From a virus: a stretch of DNA of 64,000 nucleotides. The translations under genes and the position numbers were made by a program. The notes under the pieces are model-generated. The model saw only the letters and a program-made list of their open reading frames with translations. It had not been told where the DNA came from and did no database searches. Shown one piece after another: positions 26,398 through 40,088 of the stretch. Numbering within the stretch: the stretch's first letter is position 1; each line of letters starts with the position of its first letter. The stretch is taken from IMG/VR virus record IMGVR_UViG_3300047546_001659, positions 1 to 64,000 of that record. One strand, given 5' to 3'.

Positions 26398-26946
26398 TTA
26401 CCTACTATCAATCATTGATGCTATACCTCTCCAAGTTGTACCTCCATCATCAGTAACAAATGCAAGTATATCTACACCAGTTGAAAGTACAGGAGCAACA
26501 GCACTAGGCCATTTAACTGAAGCTGGCCATGTTATAGTATAACTTCCCGCTGCTGTTAATTCTAATATAAATGAATAAACTCTTGAAGAAGGTGGAGCGT
26601 TGGTAAAAGTAAATGCTGTGGTTGTTGAAATTGTCTTAGTAAAATAATTTGACAAAGCACAATTAACATTGTTTGTAGAAACTACAGAATATACCTGTGA
26701 AAAGTTACCAGTTAAATCTAAATTTGAAGTTGGTATAGCACTTGATGTACCAATACTAAGTGCTGTTATATTAACGTTAGACATAACAGCATTATTGGCT
26801 GGAGCCATAGGAAATCCTCCAACCTTGGCTCCATCATGAACCACTACAACATCTTTGGTAGTATCAATAGTTATTTCACCGACTGCTCCGGTAAAAGTGC
26901 TATGATCAGCTGTTGTTCCGCGTCTAAATTGTACTTGAGTTGCCAT
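26398..26946 (-). CDS. Fibre N-terminal-domain protein (RRGT/HDG motif)
   Basis: This 182-residue protein begins MATQVQFRRGTTADHSTFTG, followed by GEITIDTTKDVVVVHDG. This short domain is found at the N-terminus of many phage fibres and presumably attaches them to the virion. Residues about 85-182 are beta-rich and end with ILAFVTDDGGTTWRGIASM, matching the end of the collagen-like protein at 14949-15980. A CATAAATA late box lies 22 nt upstream and overlaps the stop of the 64-residue gene before it. Confidence 0.65.
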   Translation of the reverse strand: MATQVQFRRGTTADHSTFTGAVGEITIDTTKDVVVVHDGAKVGGFPMAPANNAVMSNVNITALSIGTSSAIPTSNLDLTGNFSQVYSVVSTNNVNCALSNYFTKTISTTTAFTFTNAPPSSRVYSFILELTAAGSYTITWPASVKWPSAVAPVLSTGVDILAFVTDDGGTTWRGIASMIDSR

Positions 26947-26967
26947 ATTTTTTACCTAATTTTATAA

Positions 26968-26975
26968 TATTTATG
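26968..26975 (-). promoter_or_regulatory. Late promoter (CATAAATA)
   Basis: CATAAATA on the minus strand, 22 nt upstream of the ATG at 26946, overlapping the 3' end of the preceding small gene. Confidence 0.6.
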
Positions 26976-27165
26976 TGAGAGATCCATAATCATAACTGGA
27001 GGTAACTGTACTAGTAGCACCAGTGATGGTCCCATAATCAACCTGCATAACGCCTGTAAAAGCATTATAGGTGATATTCCAGGAAGTTCCATCCCACGTC
27101 CAAGCCGTTAAGCCATTGGTGAATGTATCATTAACAGCTGGGCTATCTGGAAAATTAATGGCCAT
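26971..27165 (-). CDS. Small fibre-attachment-domain protein
   Basis: This 64-residue protein consists almost only of the N-terminal module MAINFPDSPAVNDTFTNGLT followed by WTWDGTSW. The same module begins the longer fibres at 31768-32340, 33210-34868 and 41672-42085. It may be a free-standing attachment or capping protein, or the remnant of a longer fibre. A TATAAATA late box lies 19 nt upstream, supporting that it is expressed. Confidence 0.65.
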   Translation of the reverse strand: MAINFPDSPAVNDTFTNGLTAWTWDGTSWNITYNAFTGVMQVDYGTITGATSTVTSSYDYGSLT

Positions 27166-27183
27166 GATAAATTCCTTTTTTAA

Positions 27184-27191
27184 TATTTATA
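27184..27191 (-). promoter_or_regulatory. T4-type late promoter (TATAAATA)
   Basis: Exact TATAAATA on the minus strand in the gap after the LamG protein, 19 nt upstream of the ATG at 27165. Confidence 0.7.
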
Positions 27192-27200
27192 TTTCAATTT

Positions 27201-29312
27201 TTATTGATCCGGCAATGGAAATTTAGGAACTCCAAAATTTGAAGTATATTTAGCATATAAACATATAGAAAATTGATCTATAAATCCATTCATGTAAGTA
27301 GAACTTGCATCATAACCAATGAAAGGTCCGTGTGTTATAGATGTATAATCATTTGTATCTGTATAACTAGAACCCCTTTGAATACCGTCTACAAATAATC
27401 TAGTAGTTCCTGATGATCTACAAACAGCAAAATGATACCATTGACCTAGATTAGGATTAAATCCAGAGTCAATTCTGGTTGCACCATTTGAATAAAACTG
27501 AAATGTTGGAGTACTAGTTAAACCTACAAATAAAGTACCTGTTGAAAAGAATCTAGTACTTGCGGTTTTTGCAGAGAGATTAATCCAAAATTCAATTGTA
27601 AAATCACCTTTTCCAAATGCAAAAACTGGATTTGCTATATTGTTTGTATGTGTTAAATTCAAATAACCATTTGTACCATTGAAAAATATAGTATTTGAAC
27701 TAAATTTTTTATTAGTAGAAGAAACTATAGCTCCTCCTAGAGTCCTTATGTTTGTTCTACTATTTGCATCATATATTTTTAAATTTGATCCATTTAATAA
27801 AAATATAGTATTATTATCACTAGTTGATGGTTTAGTAGGAAGTGTAAATGAAGGATTTGTATAACGAGCAATACCTTTTGATATTCTTAGATCTGAAATA
27901 TATCCCTGAAATTTATTTGTTCCATCAGTTGCATTATGACCTACTGCTGGTGTGGCAAGGCCTGGTGCTGTAGAATAATCTACTAATGAGGTTGTAGATG
28001 CTGAATTGCTTAAAATTCCATTAATATATAATCTAATTACCCCATTTTTTCTTGTTACAGCAACATGTACCCACTGCTTTGGAGGAACTAATATTGATCC
28101 AGTATTGTGAAAAGTAGTTCCATCATAAAATTCAAGAATATAGTTAGCTTTTAATCTAAAATAAAAATTTGATCCAAAAGTAAAAATTACTTGTTGTGTA
28201 TTAGTTCTCGTAAATACCCAGGCCTCAACAGTAAAATCTCCTGTGCCCCAATAAACATCAAGGGTAGGCATTTGCAAATTATCACTAGTACCATCAAAAT
28301 ATATACTTCCACCTATATCAGTATTAGAATATTGAGAAATTGATTTAGCAAAAGGAGAAAACGAAAAATTTTCTGGTCTATTACCACCATCAGAGAGTGT
28401 GGTGTTGCTTGTTCCTTTATCAAGATTATTAATACCTGACATTACTAAAAATATAGTATTAGAATCTGCAGTTAAATTTGTTGTTGGAACTGAAAATGTA
28501 TTACCTGAATATGCAGACGATCCCTTTATAATTCTAAGATTATTCATAAAACCTTTATAATTATAGTTAGAATATGAATGATATCCAATTAAATTCATCA
28601 TGTTAAAATTTGTATTATTGAATGCAGATGCAACTTCTACACCATCTTTATACAATCTTAATGTATTTGATATTCTAGTAACGGCAACATGATACCATTT
28701 TGAAATAGTAATTGGAGTAGGATCAAAAATATAAGTACCTTGAGAACCCTGAACCCTATAACCAACAGCTAACCTATCTGCCCCATCAATAAACACCAAA
28801 AAAGCACGATCATTGACCCCTCCTGCAGGATCTGAGGAAACTATAGGATTTCCAAGAACACTTCCGCTCGCTGATCCTGTATTCTGAGGATATATCCAAA
28901 CCTCAAATGAAAAATCTCCGGATCCAAGTGCAATATGATTAAAGGTAAAATAATTACCTCCTAGAAAAGCTCCATTAAAATAAGTTGACCAACCAAATGG
29001 GCTATAAGGACTAAATGCTCCTTGTGCTGCTAAACTAGCTCCTGTCTGAGTTATGGTAACATTTCTTGATGAGCTATCGTAAAAGGCATAATTATTAGAT
29101 TTATTATCACCAATAGATTTTAAAAATAGTATATTAGAATTAGATGGTACAACATTATTCAAATTATAATGAACACTGTAATCAGATGGCCATGTGTTAC
29201 CAATTCTCTGGCTTCTTTCAACATCTTTAAGGTTCCACATTCCACTGGCTGAATATTCACCAATGCTTGTGTTTACACCAAGATATCCACCATTTGGTCT
29301 AGTTCTTGCCAT
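27201..29312 (-). CDS. Triple LamG/concanavalin-like lectin protein (copy A)
   Basis: This 703-residue protein has three LamG-type (concanavalin A-like) domains. Each shows the strand pattern GDFSFEVWIYP / GDFTVEAWVFT / GDFTIEFWINL, then W-x-H-x-A-V-x-R, then RLYKDG / RLYINGI / RLFVDGI, and LRI-KG at the domain end. The N-terminus MARTRPNGGYLGVNTSIGEY with GMWNLKDVERSQ resembles that of the next gene, so the two are tandem paralogues (1-nt gap). LamG domains bind glycans, and as virion proteins they may help adsorption to surface polysaccharide. Confidence 0.8.
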   Translation of the reverse strand: MARTRPNGGYLGVNTSIGEYSASGMWNLKDVERSQRIGNTWPSDYSVHYNLNNVVPSNSNILFLKSIGDNKSNNYAFYDSSSRNVTITQTGASLAAQGAFSPYSPFGWSTYFNGAFLGGNYFTFNHIALGSGDFSFEVWIYPQNTGSASGSVLGNPIVSSDPAGGVNDRAFLVFIDGADRLAVGYRVQGSQGTYIFDPTPITISKWYHVAVTRISNTLRLYKDGVEVASAFNNTNFNMMNLIGYHSYSNYNYKGFMNNLRIIKGSSAYSGNTFSVPTTNLTADSNTIFLVMSGINNLDKGTSNTTLSDGGNRPENFSFSPFAKSISQYSNTDIGGSIYFDGTSDNLQMPTLDVYWGTGDFTVEAWVFTRTNTQQVIFTFGSNFYFRLKANYILEFYDGTTFHNTGSILVPPKQWVHVAVTRKNGVIRLYINGILSNSASTTSLVDYSTAPGLATPAVGHNATDGTNKFQGYISDLRISKGIARYTNPSFTLPTKPSTSDNNTIFLLNGSNLKIYDANSRTNIRTLGGAIVSSTNKKFSSNTIFFNGTNGYLNLTHTNNIANPVFAFGKGDFTIEFWINLSAKTASTRFFSTGTLFVGLTSTPTFQFYSNGATRIDSGFNPNLGQWYHFAVCRSSGTTRLFVDGIQRGSSYTDTNDYTSITHGPFIGYDASSTYMNGFIDQFSICLYAKYTSNFGVPKFPLPDQ

Positions 29313-29313
29313 T

Positions 29314-31404
29314 TTATCTCACATTGAATGCGTTTGCGGGTACAGGGAAAGTAGCTGTATATCTAGCTGCTCTTGTTACTCTAACATCATCTAAATAACC
29401 GGTAAATTTTTGTGTTGTATCCAACAGGGCACCAACTGAGAATCCACCTTGTCCGTAGTTAGTTGTATCTGCTGCTGAACTTACAAGAGCTCCATTTTTA
29501 AAACCATATACCGTCGAGCCTGATCTACTTACTGCCACGTGTGTCCATGTGTTAGAAGGAATTGTATCAGTAAAAGTAACGTTAGTACCAATACCAGAAA
29601 GTCCAATTGAAAAAGTAGTGCTATTAAATTGTAAGAAAAATCCACCTGTACCTAAATTAAATAAACAAACTTGAGTTACAGACTGAGTAAAAGTTGGATA
29701 TACCCACATTTCAACAGTAAAATCACCAGTACCGAAATTTAACATTGGATTACTTATACCAGTTATTTGTCTTGAAGTACCATCAAAATAATAGCTGCCT
29801 TTACCAAATTTCTTTTGAGACTGAGAAATAGAAGCTGATCCCAATGTCTTTAAATTATTTTTACCTGTTTTATCAACAACACCGCCATTAGTTCCTTTTA
29901 TATGCAAAACAGCATCACTATCTGTAGTTAGAGGTGATGAAGGAGGTGTAAAATCTGTTGTATATAATGCTCGACCTTTGATATATCTTATATCATACAT
30001 ATGACCTGTTACATAAGTAGTTCCCGCGGGATCCTTACCTGAAGTATATCTTAAATTATTTGTATAATTAAATGTATCAGAATAAGTACTTCCTACCTGA
30101 GTACCATTTACAAAAAGTTTAGTTGCGTTTGATATTTTACAAGCTGCAACATGATACCACTGCTGATAAAGTGCAGCATAAAGGCCACCAGGTGAAGTAA
30201 TTCTATCAGCTGCAATCCCAGTATCAGCAGCATAAGCAAAATTAGAACCATTATGGTAAACAATAATTCTATTGCCACTGCCTGTAGGATCAGTTAAATC
30301 AAACCAATCTTGCCTATTACCAGTACCAGCTAAAGTTGGATATGTCCAAAATTCGATTGTGAAATCATCATTTGCAGTAAACAAAAGTGCAGAAGATCCA
30401 ATATTACTTTGCAAATAATCTGTACTTCCATTAAAATATATACTTCCACCATATGAAGTGTTACTATAAGTATCTGATGGATAAAAAGGTGAGAATGGCT
30501 GTACTGATAATGTGGAACCAGAGCTAGGTGTTACTGTATATTGATTTGATGAACTATCTTTAAATCTATTATCTTTACATGTTAAAAATAATGTATTACT
30601 TACAGATGAAAGTGGTCTAGTTGGTGGAGTAAAATTACTTGTGTATAAAGCAGTACCCACTACAAATCTAATATTAGAAGCCCATCCAGTATAATACAAA
30701 TTAGGTGTCTGATTAGCTCCTATTCTAGGAGTAGAAAATGCAGTATATGTAGTATTATCCGTAGCTGTGGTGGCTTCAGCTACACCATTAATATAAAGAG
30801 TTGCTGTGCTTGAACCACTTGAAGATTTTACCAATGCAAAATGATACCATTGATAAGGAGTCAACGTAGTATTACCACCAACTATTGTAGCACTATTGTT
30901 TATTCTTCCTTGTATTTTACTACTAACTATTCTCAATTCTATTGTTTGAGTTGCATTATAAAGCTTTACTAGAGGTATTTCAGCCGCTGAAACAGTCGTA
31001 GGAAAAAACCAACCTTCTAGTGTATAGGAATTATTACCAACAGCTGTCATGTTGGTAGGAAGTGTTAAGTAGTCTGATGATCCACCAAAATAATTTGACC
31101 AACCAGTAGGGCTGAAAGGACTAAAAGATCCTTGCAGTGGTGAACCATTAACATTTATACTATATAAATTTGAGTATGTTGAATCATTTACATAGATTGT
31201 ATTATTAACAAATTCACCTTCTTCACCATTTAATAATAAAACAGTGTTGTTAAAGGAAGTATCTCTGAGTGTTGTATCTACAGGCCATGTTTGACCTGAC
31301 ATACCTGTTATAACACTATTTAAAGACCAAACCCCGTTAATTGAGTTGGTATTCAAAGTGTTAATACTACCCGACAATCCACCGTCGAGTTTGGTTCTAG
31401 GCAT
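29314..31404 (-). CDS. Triple LamG/concanavalin-like lectin protein (copy B)
   Basis: This protein of about 696 residues is paralogous to its downstream neighbour: N-terminus MPRTKLDGGLSGSINTL with GVWSLNSVI, then three LamG-type domains (SYTLEGWFFP, DFTIEFWTYP, DFTVEMWVYP, each followed by W-x-H-x-A and LY/LF-x-NG). I prefer the ATG at 31404, which overlaps the upstream stop as TAATG, over a TTG six codons earlier. Linkers between domains carry the recurring motif T-P-P-x-x-P-L. It probably binds carbohydrate on the host cell surface. Confidence 0.8.
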   Translation of the reverse strand: MPRTKLDGGLSGSINTLNTNSINGVWSLNSVITGMSGQTWPVDTTLRDTSFNNTVLLLNGEEGEFVNNTIYVNDSTYSNLYSINVNGSPLQGSFSPFSPTGWSNYFGGSSDYLTLPTNMTAVGNNSYTLEGWFFPTTVSAAEIPLVKLYNATQTIELRIVSSKIQGRINNSATIVGGNTTLTPYQWYHFALVKSSSGSSTATLYINGVAEATTATDNTTYTAFSTPRIGANQTPNLYYTGWASNIRFVVGTALYTSNFTPPTRPLSSVSNTLFLTCKDNRFKDSSSNQYTVTPSSGSTLSVQPFSPFYPSDTYSNTSYGGSIYFNGSTDYLQSNIGSSALLFTANDDFTIEFWTYPTLAGTGNRQDWFDLTDPTGSGNRIIVYHNGSNFAYAADTGIAADRITSPGGLYAALYQQWYHVAACKISNATKLFVNGTQVGSTYSDTFNYTNNLRYTSGKDPAGTTYVTGHMYDIRYIKGRALYTTDFTPPSSPLTTDSDAVLHIKGTNGGVVDKTGKNNLKTLGSASISQSQKKFGKGSYYFDGTSRQITGISNPMLNFGTGDFTVEMWVYPTFTQSVTQVCLFNLGTGGFFLQFNSTTFSIGLSGIGTNVTFTDTIPSNTWTHVAVSRSGSTVYGFKNGALVSSAADTTNYGQGGFSVGALLDTTQKFTGYLDDVRVTRAARYTATFPVPANAFNVR

Positions 31405-31760
31405 TAGCTTATTTGCTCCCAACTACAAATAGCCTGCAATGCAGCATTAGCTGATGCAGTGAGTTGGATTGAAGAATTTTCAAGTATATAAAAAGTAGTA
31501 TCTTTACCAACAACAGTAAGTGCAGAGTTTGCAGGTACAACAACGTTTTTAACAACAGATGTGTTAGAACCATTAACATTCAATTCAACAGTTACTGAAT
31601 AAGGGTTTGCATTTATATTAGCAACGTTGATAGAATTGATTTTATAAATTGTATTAGTACCTGTAGCATTCTGAACTATATTTGCAGTCGTCGTAGAGAC
31701 GTTCATATATGCTGTGTTACCAAAAATACTAGTGATGTTTACTATATTTGGGTTTGCCAT
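31404..31760 (-). CDS. Conserved small virion protein of T4-like aquatic phages
   Basis: This 118-residue beta-rich protein contains TIYKINSINVANINANPYSV, VVPANSALTVVGKDTTFYIL and SANAALQAICSWEQIS. The pattern of a beta sandwich ending in a Cys-Ser-x-Glu-x-I-Ser tail is one I associate with small structural proteins of T4-like cyanophages. Its role is unknown. It overlaps the LamG gene downstream by one base and follows the 190-residue collagen-like gene by 7 nt. Confidence 0.65.
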   Translation of the reverse strand: MANPNIVNITSIFGNTAYMNVSTTTANIVQNATGTNTIYKINSINVANINANPYSVTVELNVNGSNTSVVKNVVVPANSALTVVGKDTTFYILENSSIQLTASANAALQAICSWEQIS

Positions 31761-31767
31761 TTATATA

Positions 31768-32340
31768 TTATCCTCCAAAAATTATATTCATGGCAATAGA
31801 TTTGCCTAGTGAAATTCCACCCGATGAACCTGTAAATCCAATTGATCCTGTGAACCCGGCGGGATCACCTTTGGATCCGGTATAACCAACAGGAGATCCT
31901 TGTGATCCAGTATAACCGCGAGGACCTGGTTGTGTTGCAATGTCTACCCACTGTTCTGATGTACTATCATTATAATAAATTTTTAATGTTGCTGTATTAC
32001 TATTAAACCAAAGATATCCTTGAGCTGCTGCACCCGGTACAGTATCAGAAACCGTAACTGAAGCACCTCCTCCACCACCAGTTCCACCAACACCCGCTGA
32101 TCCTGTATAACCCCTTAAACCCTGATCACCTTGCGAACCAGTATAACCAGGAGTAGTGCTGACTGGGCCTATTTCTCCCTGTGAGCCAGTATAACCCAAA
32201 TCACCCTTTGATCCGGAGTAACCAATAGTTGTAGATGAAGCACGCCAATATCCGCCGCCAGAACTAGACCAAATCCAAGTTCTGTCTCCTACTGAATACG
32301 ATTGCCCTTCAACAGGACTATTAGGAAAATTTATAGCCAT
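31768..32340 (-). CDS. Short collagen-like fibre protein
   Basis: This 190-residue protein has the attachment module MAINFPNSPVEGQSYSVGDR with WIWSSSGGGYW (1-35), and two collagen-like Gly-X-Y blocks (about 40-85 and 140-175) of GYTGSQG type. These flank a 40-residue module SDTVPGAAAQGYLWFNSN then IYYNDSTSEQWVDI. The latter module recurs in three other fibres. The C-terminal tip is only about 15 residues (ISLGKSIAMNIIFGG), so it may be a rod segment or a fibre lacking its own adhesin. An AATAAATA late box lies 21 nt upstream. Confidence 0.75.
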   Translation of the reverse strand: MAINFPNSPVEGQSYSVGDRTWIWSSSGGGYWRASSTTIGYSGSKGDLGYTGSQGEIGPVSTTPGYTGSQGDQGLRGYTGSAGVGGTGGGGGASVTVSDTVPGAAAQGYLWFNSNTATLKIYYNDSTSEQWVDIATQPGPRGYTGSQGSPVGYTGSKGDPAGFTGSIGFTGSSGGISLGKSIAMNIIFGG

Positions 32341-32360
32341 TAATTATTTCTCTTTATACG

Positions 32361-32368
32361 TATTTATT
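32361..32368 (-). promoter_or_regulatory. Late promoter (AATAAATA)
   Basis: AATAAATA on the minus strand, 21 nt upstream of the ATG at 32340; it touches the stop codon of the upstream glycine-rich gene. Confidence 0.55.
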
Positions 32369-33210
32369 CAATATGCTTGGGTATTAGTATTAGGAAATGT
32401 TCTAGTATTATTAAGTCCCCATATTATTCTTACAACACCATTTGCACCATATCCCGGTACTTGTACATACCATCCACCTCTACCACCTCCTCCTCCATAT
32501 AACCCACCTGGTCCACCTACACCATTGTTTCTAGTTACACCATCTGCACCAGATGAACCTGATTTTCCACCTTCACCACCGGAACCAGGACCTTGGTTAC
32601 CGCCTCTCCCACCCGCACCAGCATTACCTTGACCATATATTCCTACACCACCACCACCGCCGCCATCTTCAAACCAACCATTACCATTATGCAACATTGC
32701 AGCACCACCGCCACCAGAACCACCAGAACCGGGATTGCCATTTGCGGTTAGACCATTACCACCATCACCCCCATTGCCATTATACCCACCAGCACCTCCT
32801 GCTCCTGAAATGCCGGTTCCTCCACTTCCGCCTCCTGTTCCAGCCCATCCACCACCACTTGCAGGATTATAATTACCAGAAATACCTCCGCTGCCTCTTA
32901 CAGTGGATGTACTAAAAAAGAAACTGTTAGTTGCATTAGCTGAAGGAGTCTGTCCTCCTAAACCCACGGATAAATTATAGGTATTACCTGGTACTACGGA
33001 AATATTGTTTCTCCATCCTAAACCACCACCACCTCCGCTTCTAGAAGCAGCACCTGTACCACATCCTCCTCCGCCTATACAAAGAACTGTTACATTATAA
33101 ACACCCGGTGGACATGTCCATATATAATCACCTGGTGTTGTATACAAAGATTCACCTGGCTCACTATTATACTTTGCATTAGTGCCTATTACTGAATTAA
33201 CAATAGACAT
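32368..33210 (-). CDS. Glycine-rich distal adhesin, gp38-like (copy 2)
   Basis: This 280-residue protein has an N-terminal TTPGDYIWTCPPGVYNVTVL then CIGGGGCG, the typical start of a glycine-rich phage beta-domain. Long glycine-rich runs (about 50-245) separated by short variable loops follow, e.g. MLHNGNGWFEDGG. The organisation is the same as 9319-10200 and compatible with a polyglycine-II lattice adhesin. The C-terminus carries GYGANGVVRIIWG. Its ATG overlaps the stop of the 552-residue fibre, repeating the fibre-then-adhesin gene order of copy 1. It is a likely receptor-binding protein. Confidence 0.7.
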   Translation of the reverse strand: MSIVNSVIGTNAKYNSEPGESLYTTPGDYIWTCPPGVYNVTVLCIGGGGCGTGAASRSGGGGGLGWRNNISVVPGNTYNLSVGLGGQTPSANATNSFFFSTSTVRGSGGISGNYNPASGGGWAGTGGGSGGTGISGAGGAGGYNGNGGDGGNGLTANGNPGSGGSGGGGAAMLHNGNGWFEDGGGGGGVGIYGQGNAGAGGRGGNQGPGSGGEGGKSGSSGADGVTRNNGVGGPGGLYGGGGGRGGWYVQVPGYGANGVVRIIWGLNNTRTFPNTNTQAY

Positions 33211-34868
33211 TAGAATAGATTTCCACTTATTGTAAATGTATTAGAATATTGAACACATATAATAGTAGCTAAACCTCTTTGTAATAATGTTCTATTACCT
33301 GTATTTGCAGTACCTGCCCAATACATTGTTGTACCAGTATTAGCAATAATAGTAATATTTGCACTAGTATTATTGAATATTGTACAGTTAAATCCTGTAA
33401 GAACAACATCACTATTAATTGTAACATTACTAGTGGTGGATAATAAAGAACCATTATCACCATTTGCAATAACATATGAAGTAGATTTTTCATATACAGG
33501 AAGATCAGTTGTTCCTCGTGAACCAGTGTATCCTACAGGTCCTAAAAATCCATGTGATGATATTTCTACCCATTGTGAACTATCACCATCACTAGTATAA
33601 ACTAATTCAATACCATAATCAGAATTAAACCATCTATCACCATCTAATGGACTTGGAGGTGCAGTATTAGCAATTGTATATGCTCCTCCTGATCCATTCA
33701 ATCCTCTTGAACCCGTATAACCTATAGAACCGGTAAAGCCAGTACCACCAGAACCCGTGAATCCAACAGAACCAGTGTAACCAGCTCCTGTAGATCCAGT
33801 AAAACCAACTGAACCAGTATATCCTATAGAACCTGTAAAACCAACTGAACCTGTATAACCGACCGAGCCTGTAAACCCAATCGAGCCAGTAAAACCAACT
33901 GAACCCGTATATCCTATAGAACCCTGTGAACCAGCATACCCAGTAACAGTTGAAGAATAAACAACACCAGCATTATACAAACCTGCAGCTTTGGCATGAG
34001 CTAATATTCTAGCATCTGAAAGTTTAGACCCACTATAATAAACCGTATGTGATCTAATGTTGGGAGATTGACCATCTGTAGTTGGATTATAACCAATACC
34101 AAATGTAGTTGATGTACCGCCTGTTGGTTCATTTACATATGAAGCAGTTGCGACCTTTATTCCATTTAAATACACTGTTAAGGTTTTCGCTGTACTATCT
34201 TTTACAACTACAAAATGATTGGGAACACCGTTTACAACCCATGCATCTAATGAAGTTAATTGATCTGTACCATTACCATATTCCCAGAATATAGCAATTT
34301 GACCAGTATTTTGAATTCTAATAATAAACTGATAATTTACTGGTGCAGTTTCTCCAGTCGCACCAATATTGGCTACATAGATTGGATTAGTTCCATTTAA
34401 ATTAGGTATTAAAACAGTTTCCCAAGTCCAGTCACCAGTTATAGGAGCTGAAAGCCCCATCAACGATGATGAGGCAGCTCCTGCAGTAGTACTTGAAAAT
34501 AATATACCATTAGCACTTGTATTGGAAGGATAAACAGGACCAAATGCTTGAGTATATGTACCACTTAATGTCAAATTGCCAGCAGGTGCATACGAACCAT
34601 AGTTAATTACACTACCAGCTACTTCGTTAAATTTATACCAGAGATAAGGTGTATCTATAGAAATTTCTTGATCTAGAGAATTTACACCTACAATATATCC
34701 TGGTATACCCTGTGAACCTGTATAACCTATATCACCTTTTGATCCAGTGAAACCAATTGCAAGTGTGTTGGCTTGCCATAATCCATAGTTATTTGCCCAG
34801 TACCAAGTCTGGTTTCCATATGTGTATATTTGATTATTAGATGGATTGCTAGGAAAATTAATTGCCAT
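33210..34868 (-). CDS. Tail fibre with LamG, collagen-like rod and adhesin-docking-type tip
   Basis: This 552-residue protein is modular. It has the attachment module MAINFPSNPSNNQIYTYGNQ with WYWANNYGLW, a short collagen block, a LamG-like lectin domain (about 75-295: DWTWETVLIP, HFVVVKDSTAKTLTVYLNGI), then a collagen-like rod (about 305-395, GYTGSVGFTGSIG units). A 40-residue W-F-N-S-D module follows, and the C-terminal tip (about 455-552) has MYWAGTANTGNRTLLQRGLA. The tip matches the end of the protein at 10202-10909, and both are followed by glycine-rich adhesins. Confidence 0.8.
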   Translation of the reverse strand: MAINFPSNPSNNQIYTYGNQTWYWANNYGLWQANTLAIGFTGSKGDIGYTGSQGIPGYIVGVNSLDQEISIDTPYLWYKFNEVAGSVINYGSYAPAGNLTLSGTYTQAFGPVYPSNTSANGILFSSTTAGAASSSLMGLSAPITGDWTWETVLIPNLNGTNPIYVANIGATGETAPVNYQFIIRIQNTGQIAIFWEYGNGTDQLTSLDAWVVNGVPNHFVVVKDSTAKTLTVYLNGIKVATASYVNEPTGGTSTTFGIGYNPTTDGQSPNIRSHTVYYSGSKLSDARILAHAKAAGLYNAGVVYSSTVTGYAGSQGSIGYTGSVGFTGSIGFTGSVGYTGSVGFTGSIGYTGSVGFTGSTGAGYTGSVGFTGSGGTGFTGSIGYTGSRGLNGSGGAYTIANTAPPSPLDGDRWFNSDYGIELVYTSDGDSSQWVEISSHGFLGPVGYTGSRGTTDLPVYEKSTSYVIANGDNGSLLSTTSNVTINSDVVLTGFNCTIFNNTSANITIIANTGTTMYWAGTANTGNRTLLQRGLATIICVQYSNTFTISGNLF

Positions 34869-34871
34869 TTA

Positions 34872-39836
<4,965 letters not shown>

Positions 39837-39851
39837 ATGGCCCTCTTACAA

Positions 39852-39865
39852 ACAGTATATACTGT
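39852..39865. repeat. 14-bp perfect palindrome in intergenic gap
   Basis: ACAGTATATACTGT lies in the 30-nt gap between a small coiled-coil gene and the giant fibre gene. It has no spacer, so it is a poor hairpin; an operator-like site or chance are equally possible. No late promoter box is present here. Confidence 0.4.
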
Positions 39866-39866
39866 G

Positions 39867-40070
39867 TTAATTATCTAAAGATTCGTTTTTCTTTGTTTTG
39901 GAATTTGCTTTATCTAAAGCTTTTTGTAATTCCTCAACTTTACTATTTAGGTTTGTATTTTGCTTCTCATAAAAAGCAATCTGAGCTGATTGCAAGATAT
40001 TACTCTTGGTCAGCTCAGTTACCATATTCGTTAATTTTTCCACGTAGATATTATATAACTCAGGACCCAT
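39867..40070 (-). CDS. Small coiled-coil protein between fibre genes
   Basis: This 67-residue protein of unknown function has a predicted long helix with heptads from about 10 to 60 (EKLTNMVTELTKSNILQSAQ, then VEELQKALDKANSK). It has no Cys, no signal peptide and no membrane segment. It resembles in size and character the 77-residue coiled-coil protein at 51518-51751, which also precedes a large fibre gene. Both might be trimerisation or assembly helpers. Confidence 0.6.
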   Translation of the reverse strand: MGPELYNIYVEKLTNMVTELTKSNILQSAQIAFYEKQNTNLNSKVEELQKALDKANSKTKKNESLDN

Positions 40071-40088
40071 AATATAGAACTTTCACTA

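Noticed and set aside
32553-32915. Plus-strand frame of 120 codons rich in His, Leu and Tyr opposite the glycine-rich adhesin
   Set aside because: It is the antisense of Gly-rich codons, which yields His/Leu/Pro-like strings; it has no ribosome binding site or promoter and sits wholly inside a well-supported gene.
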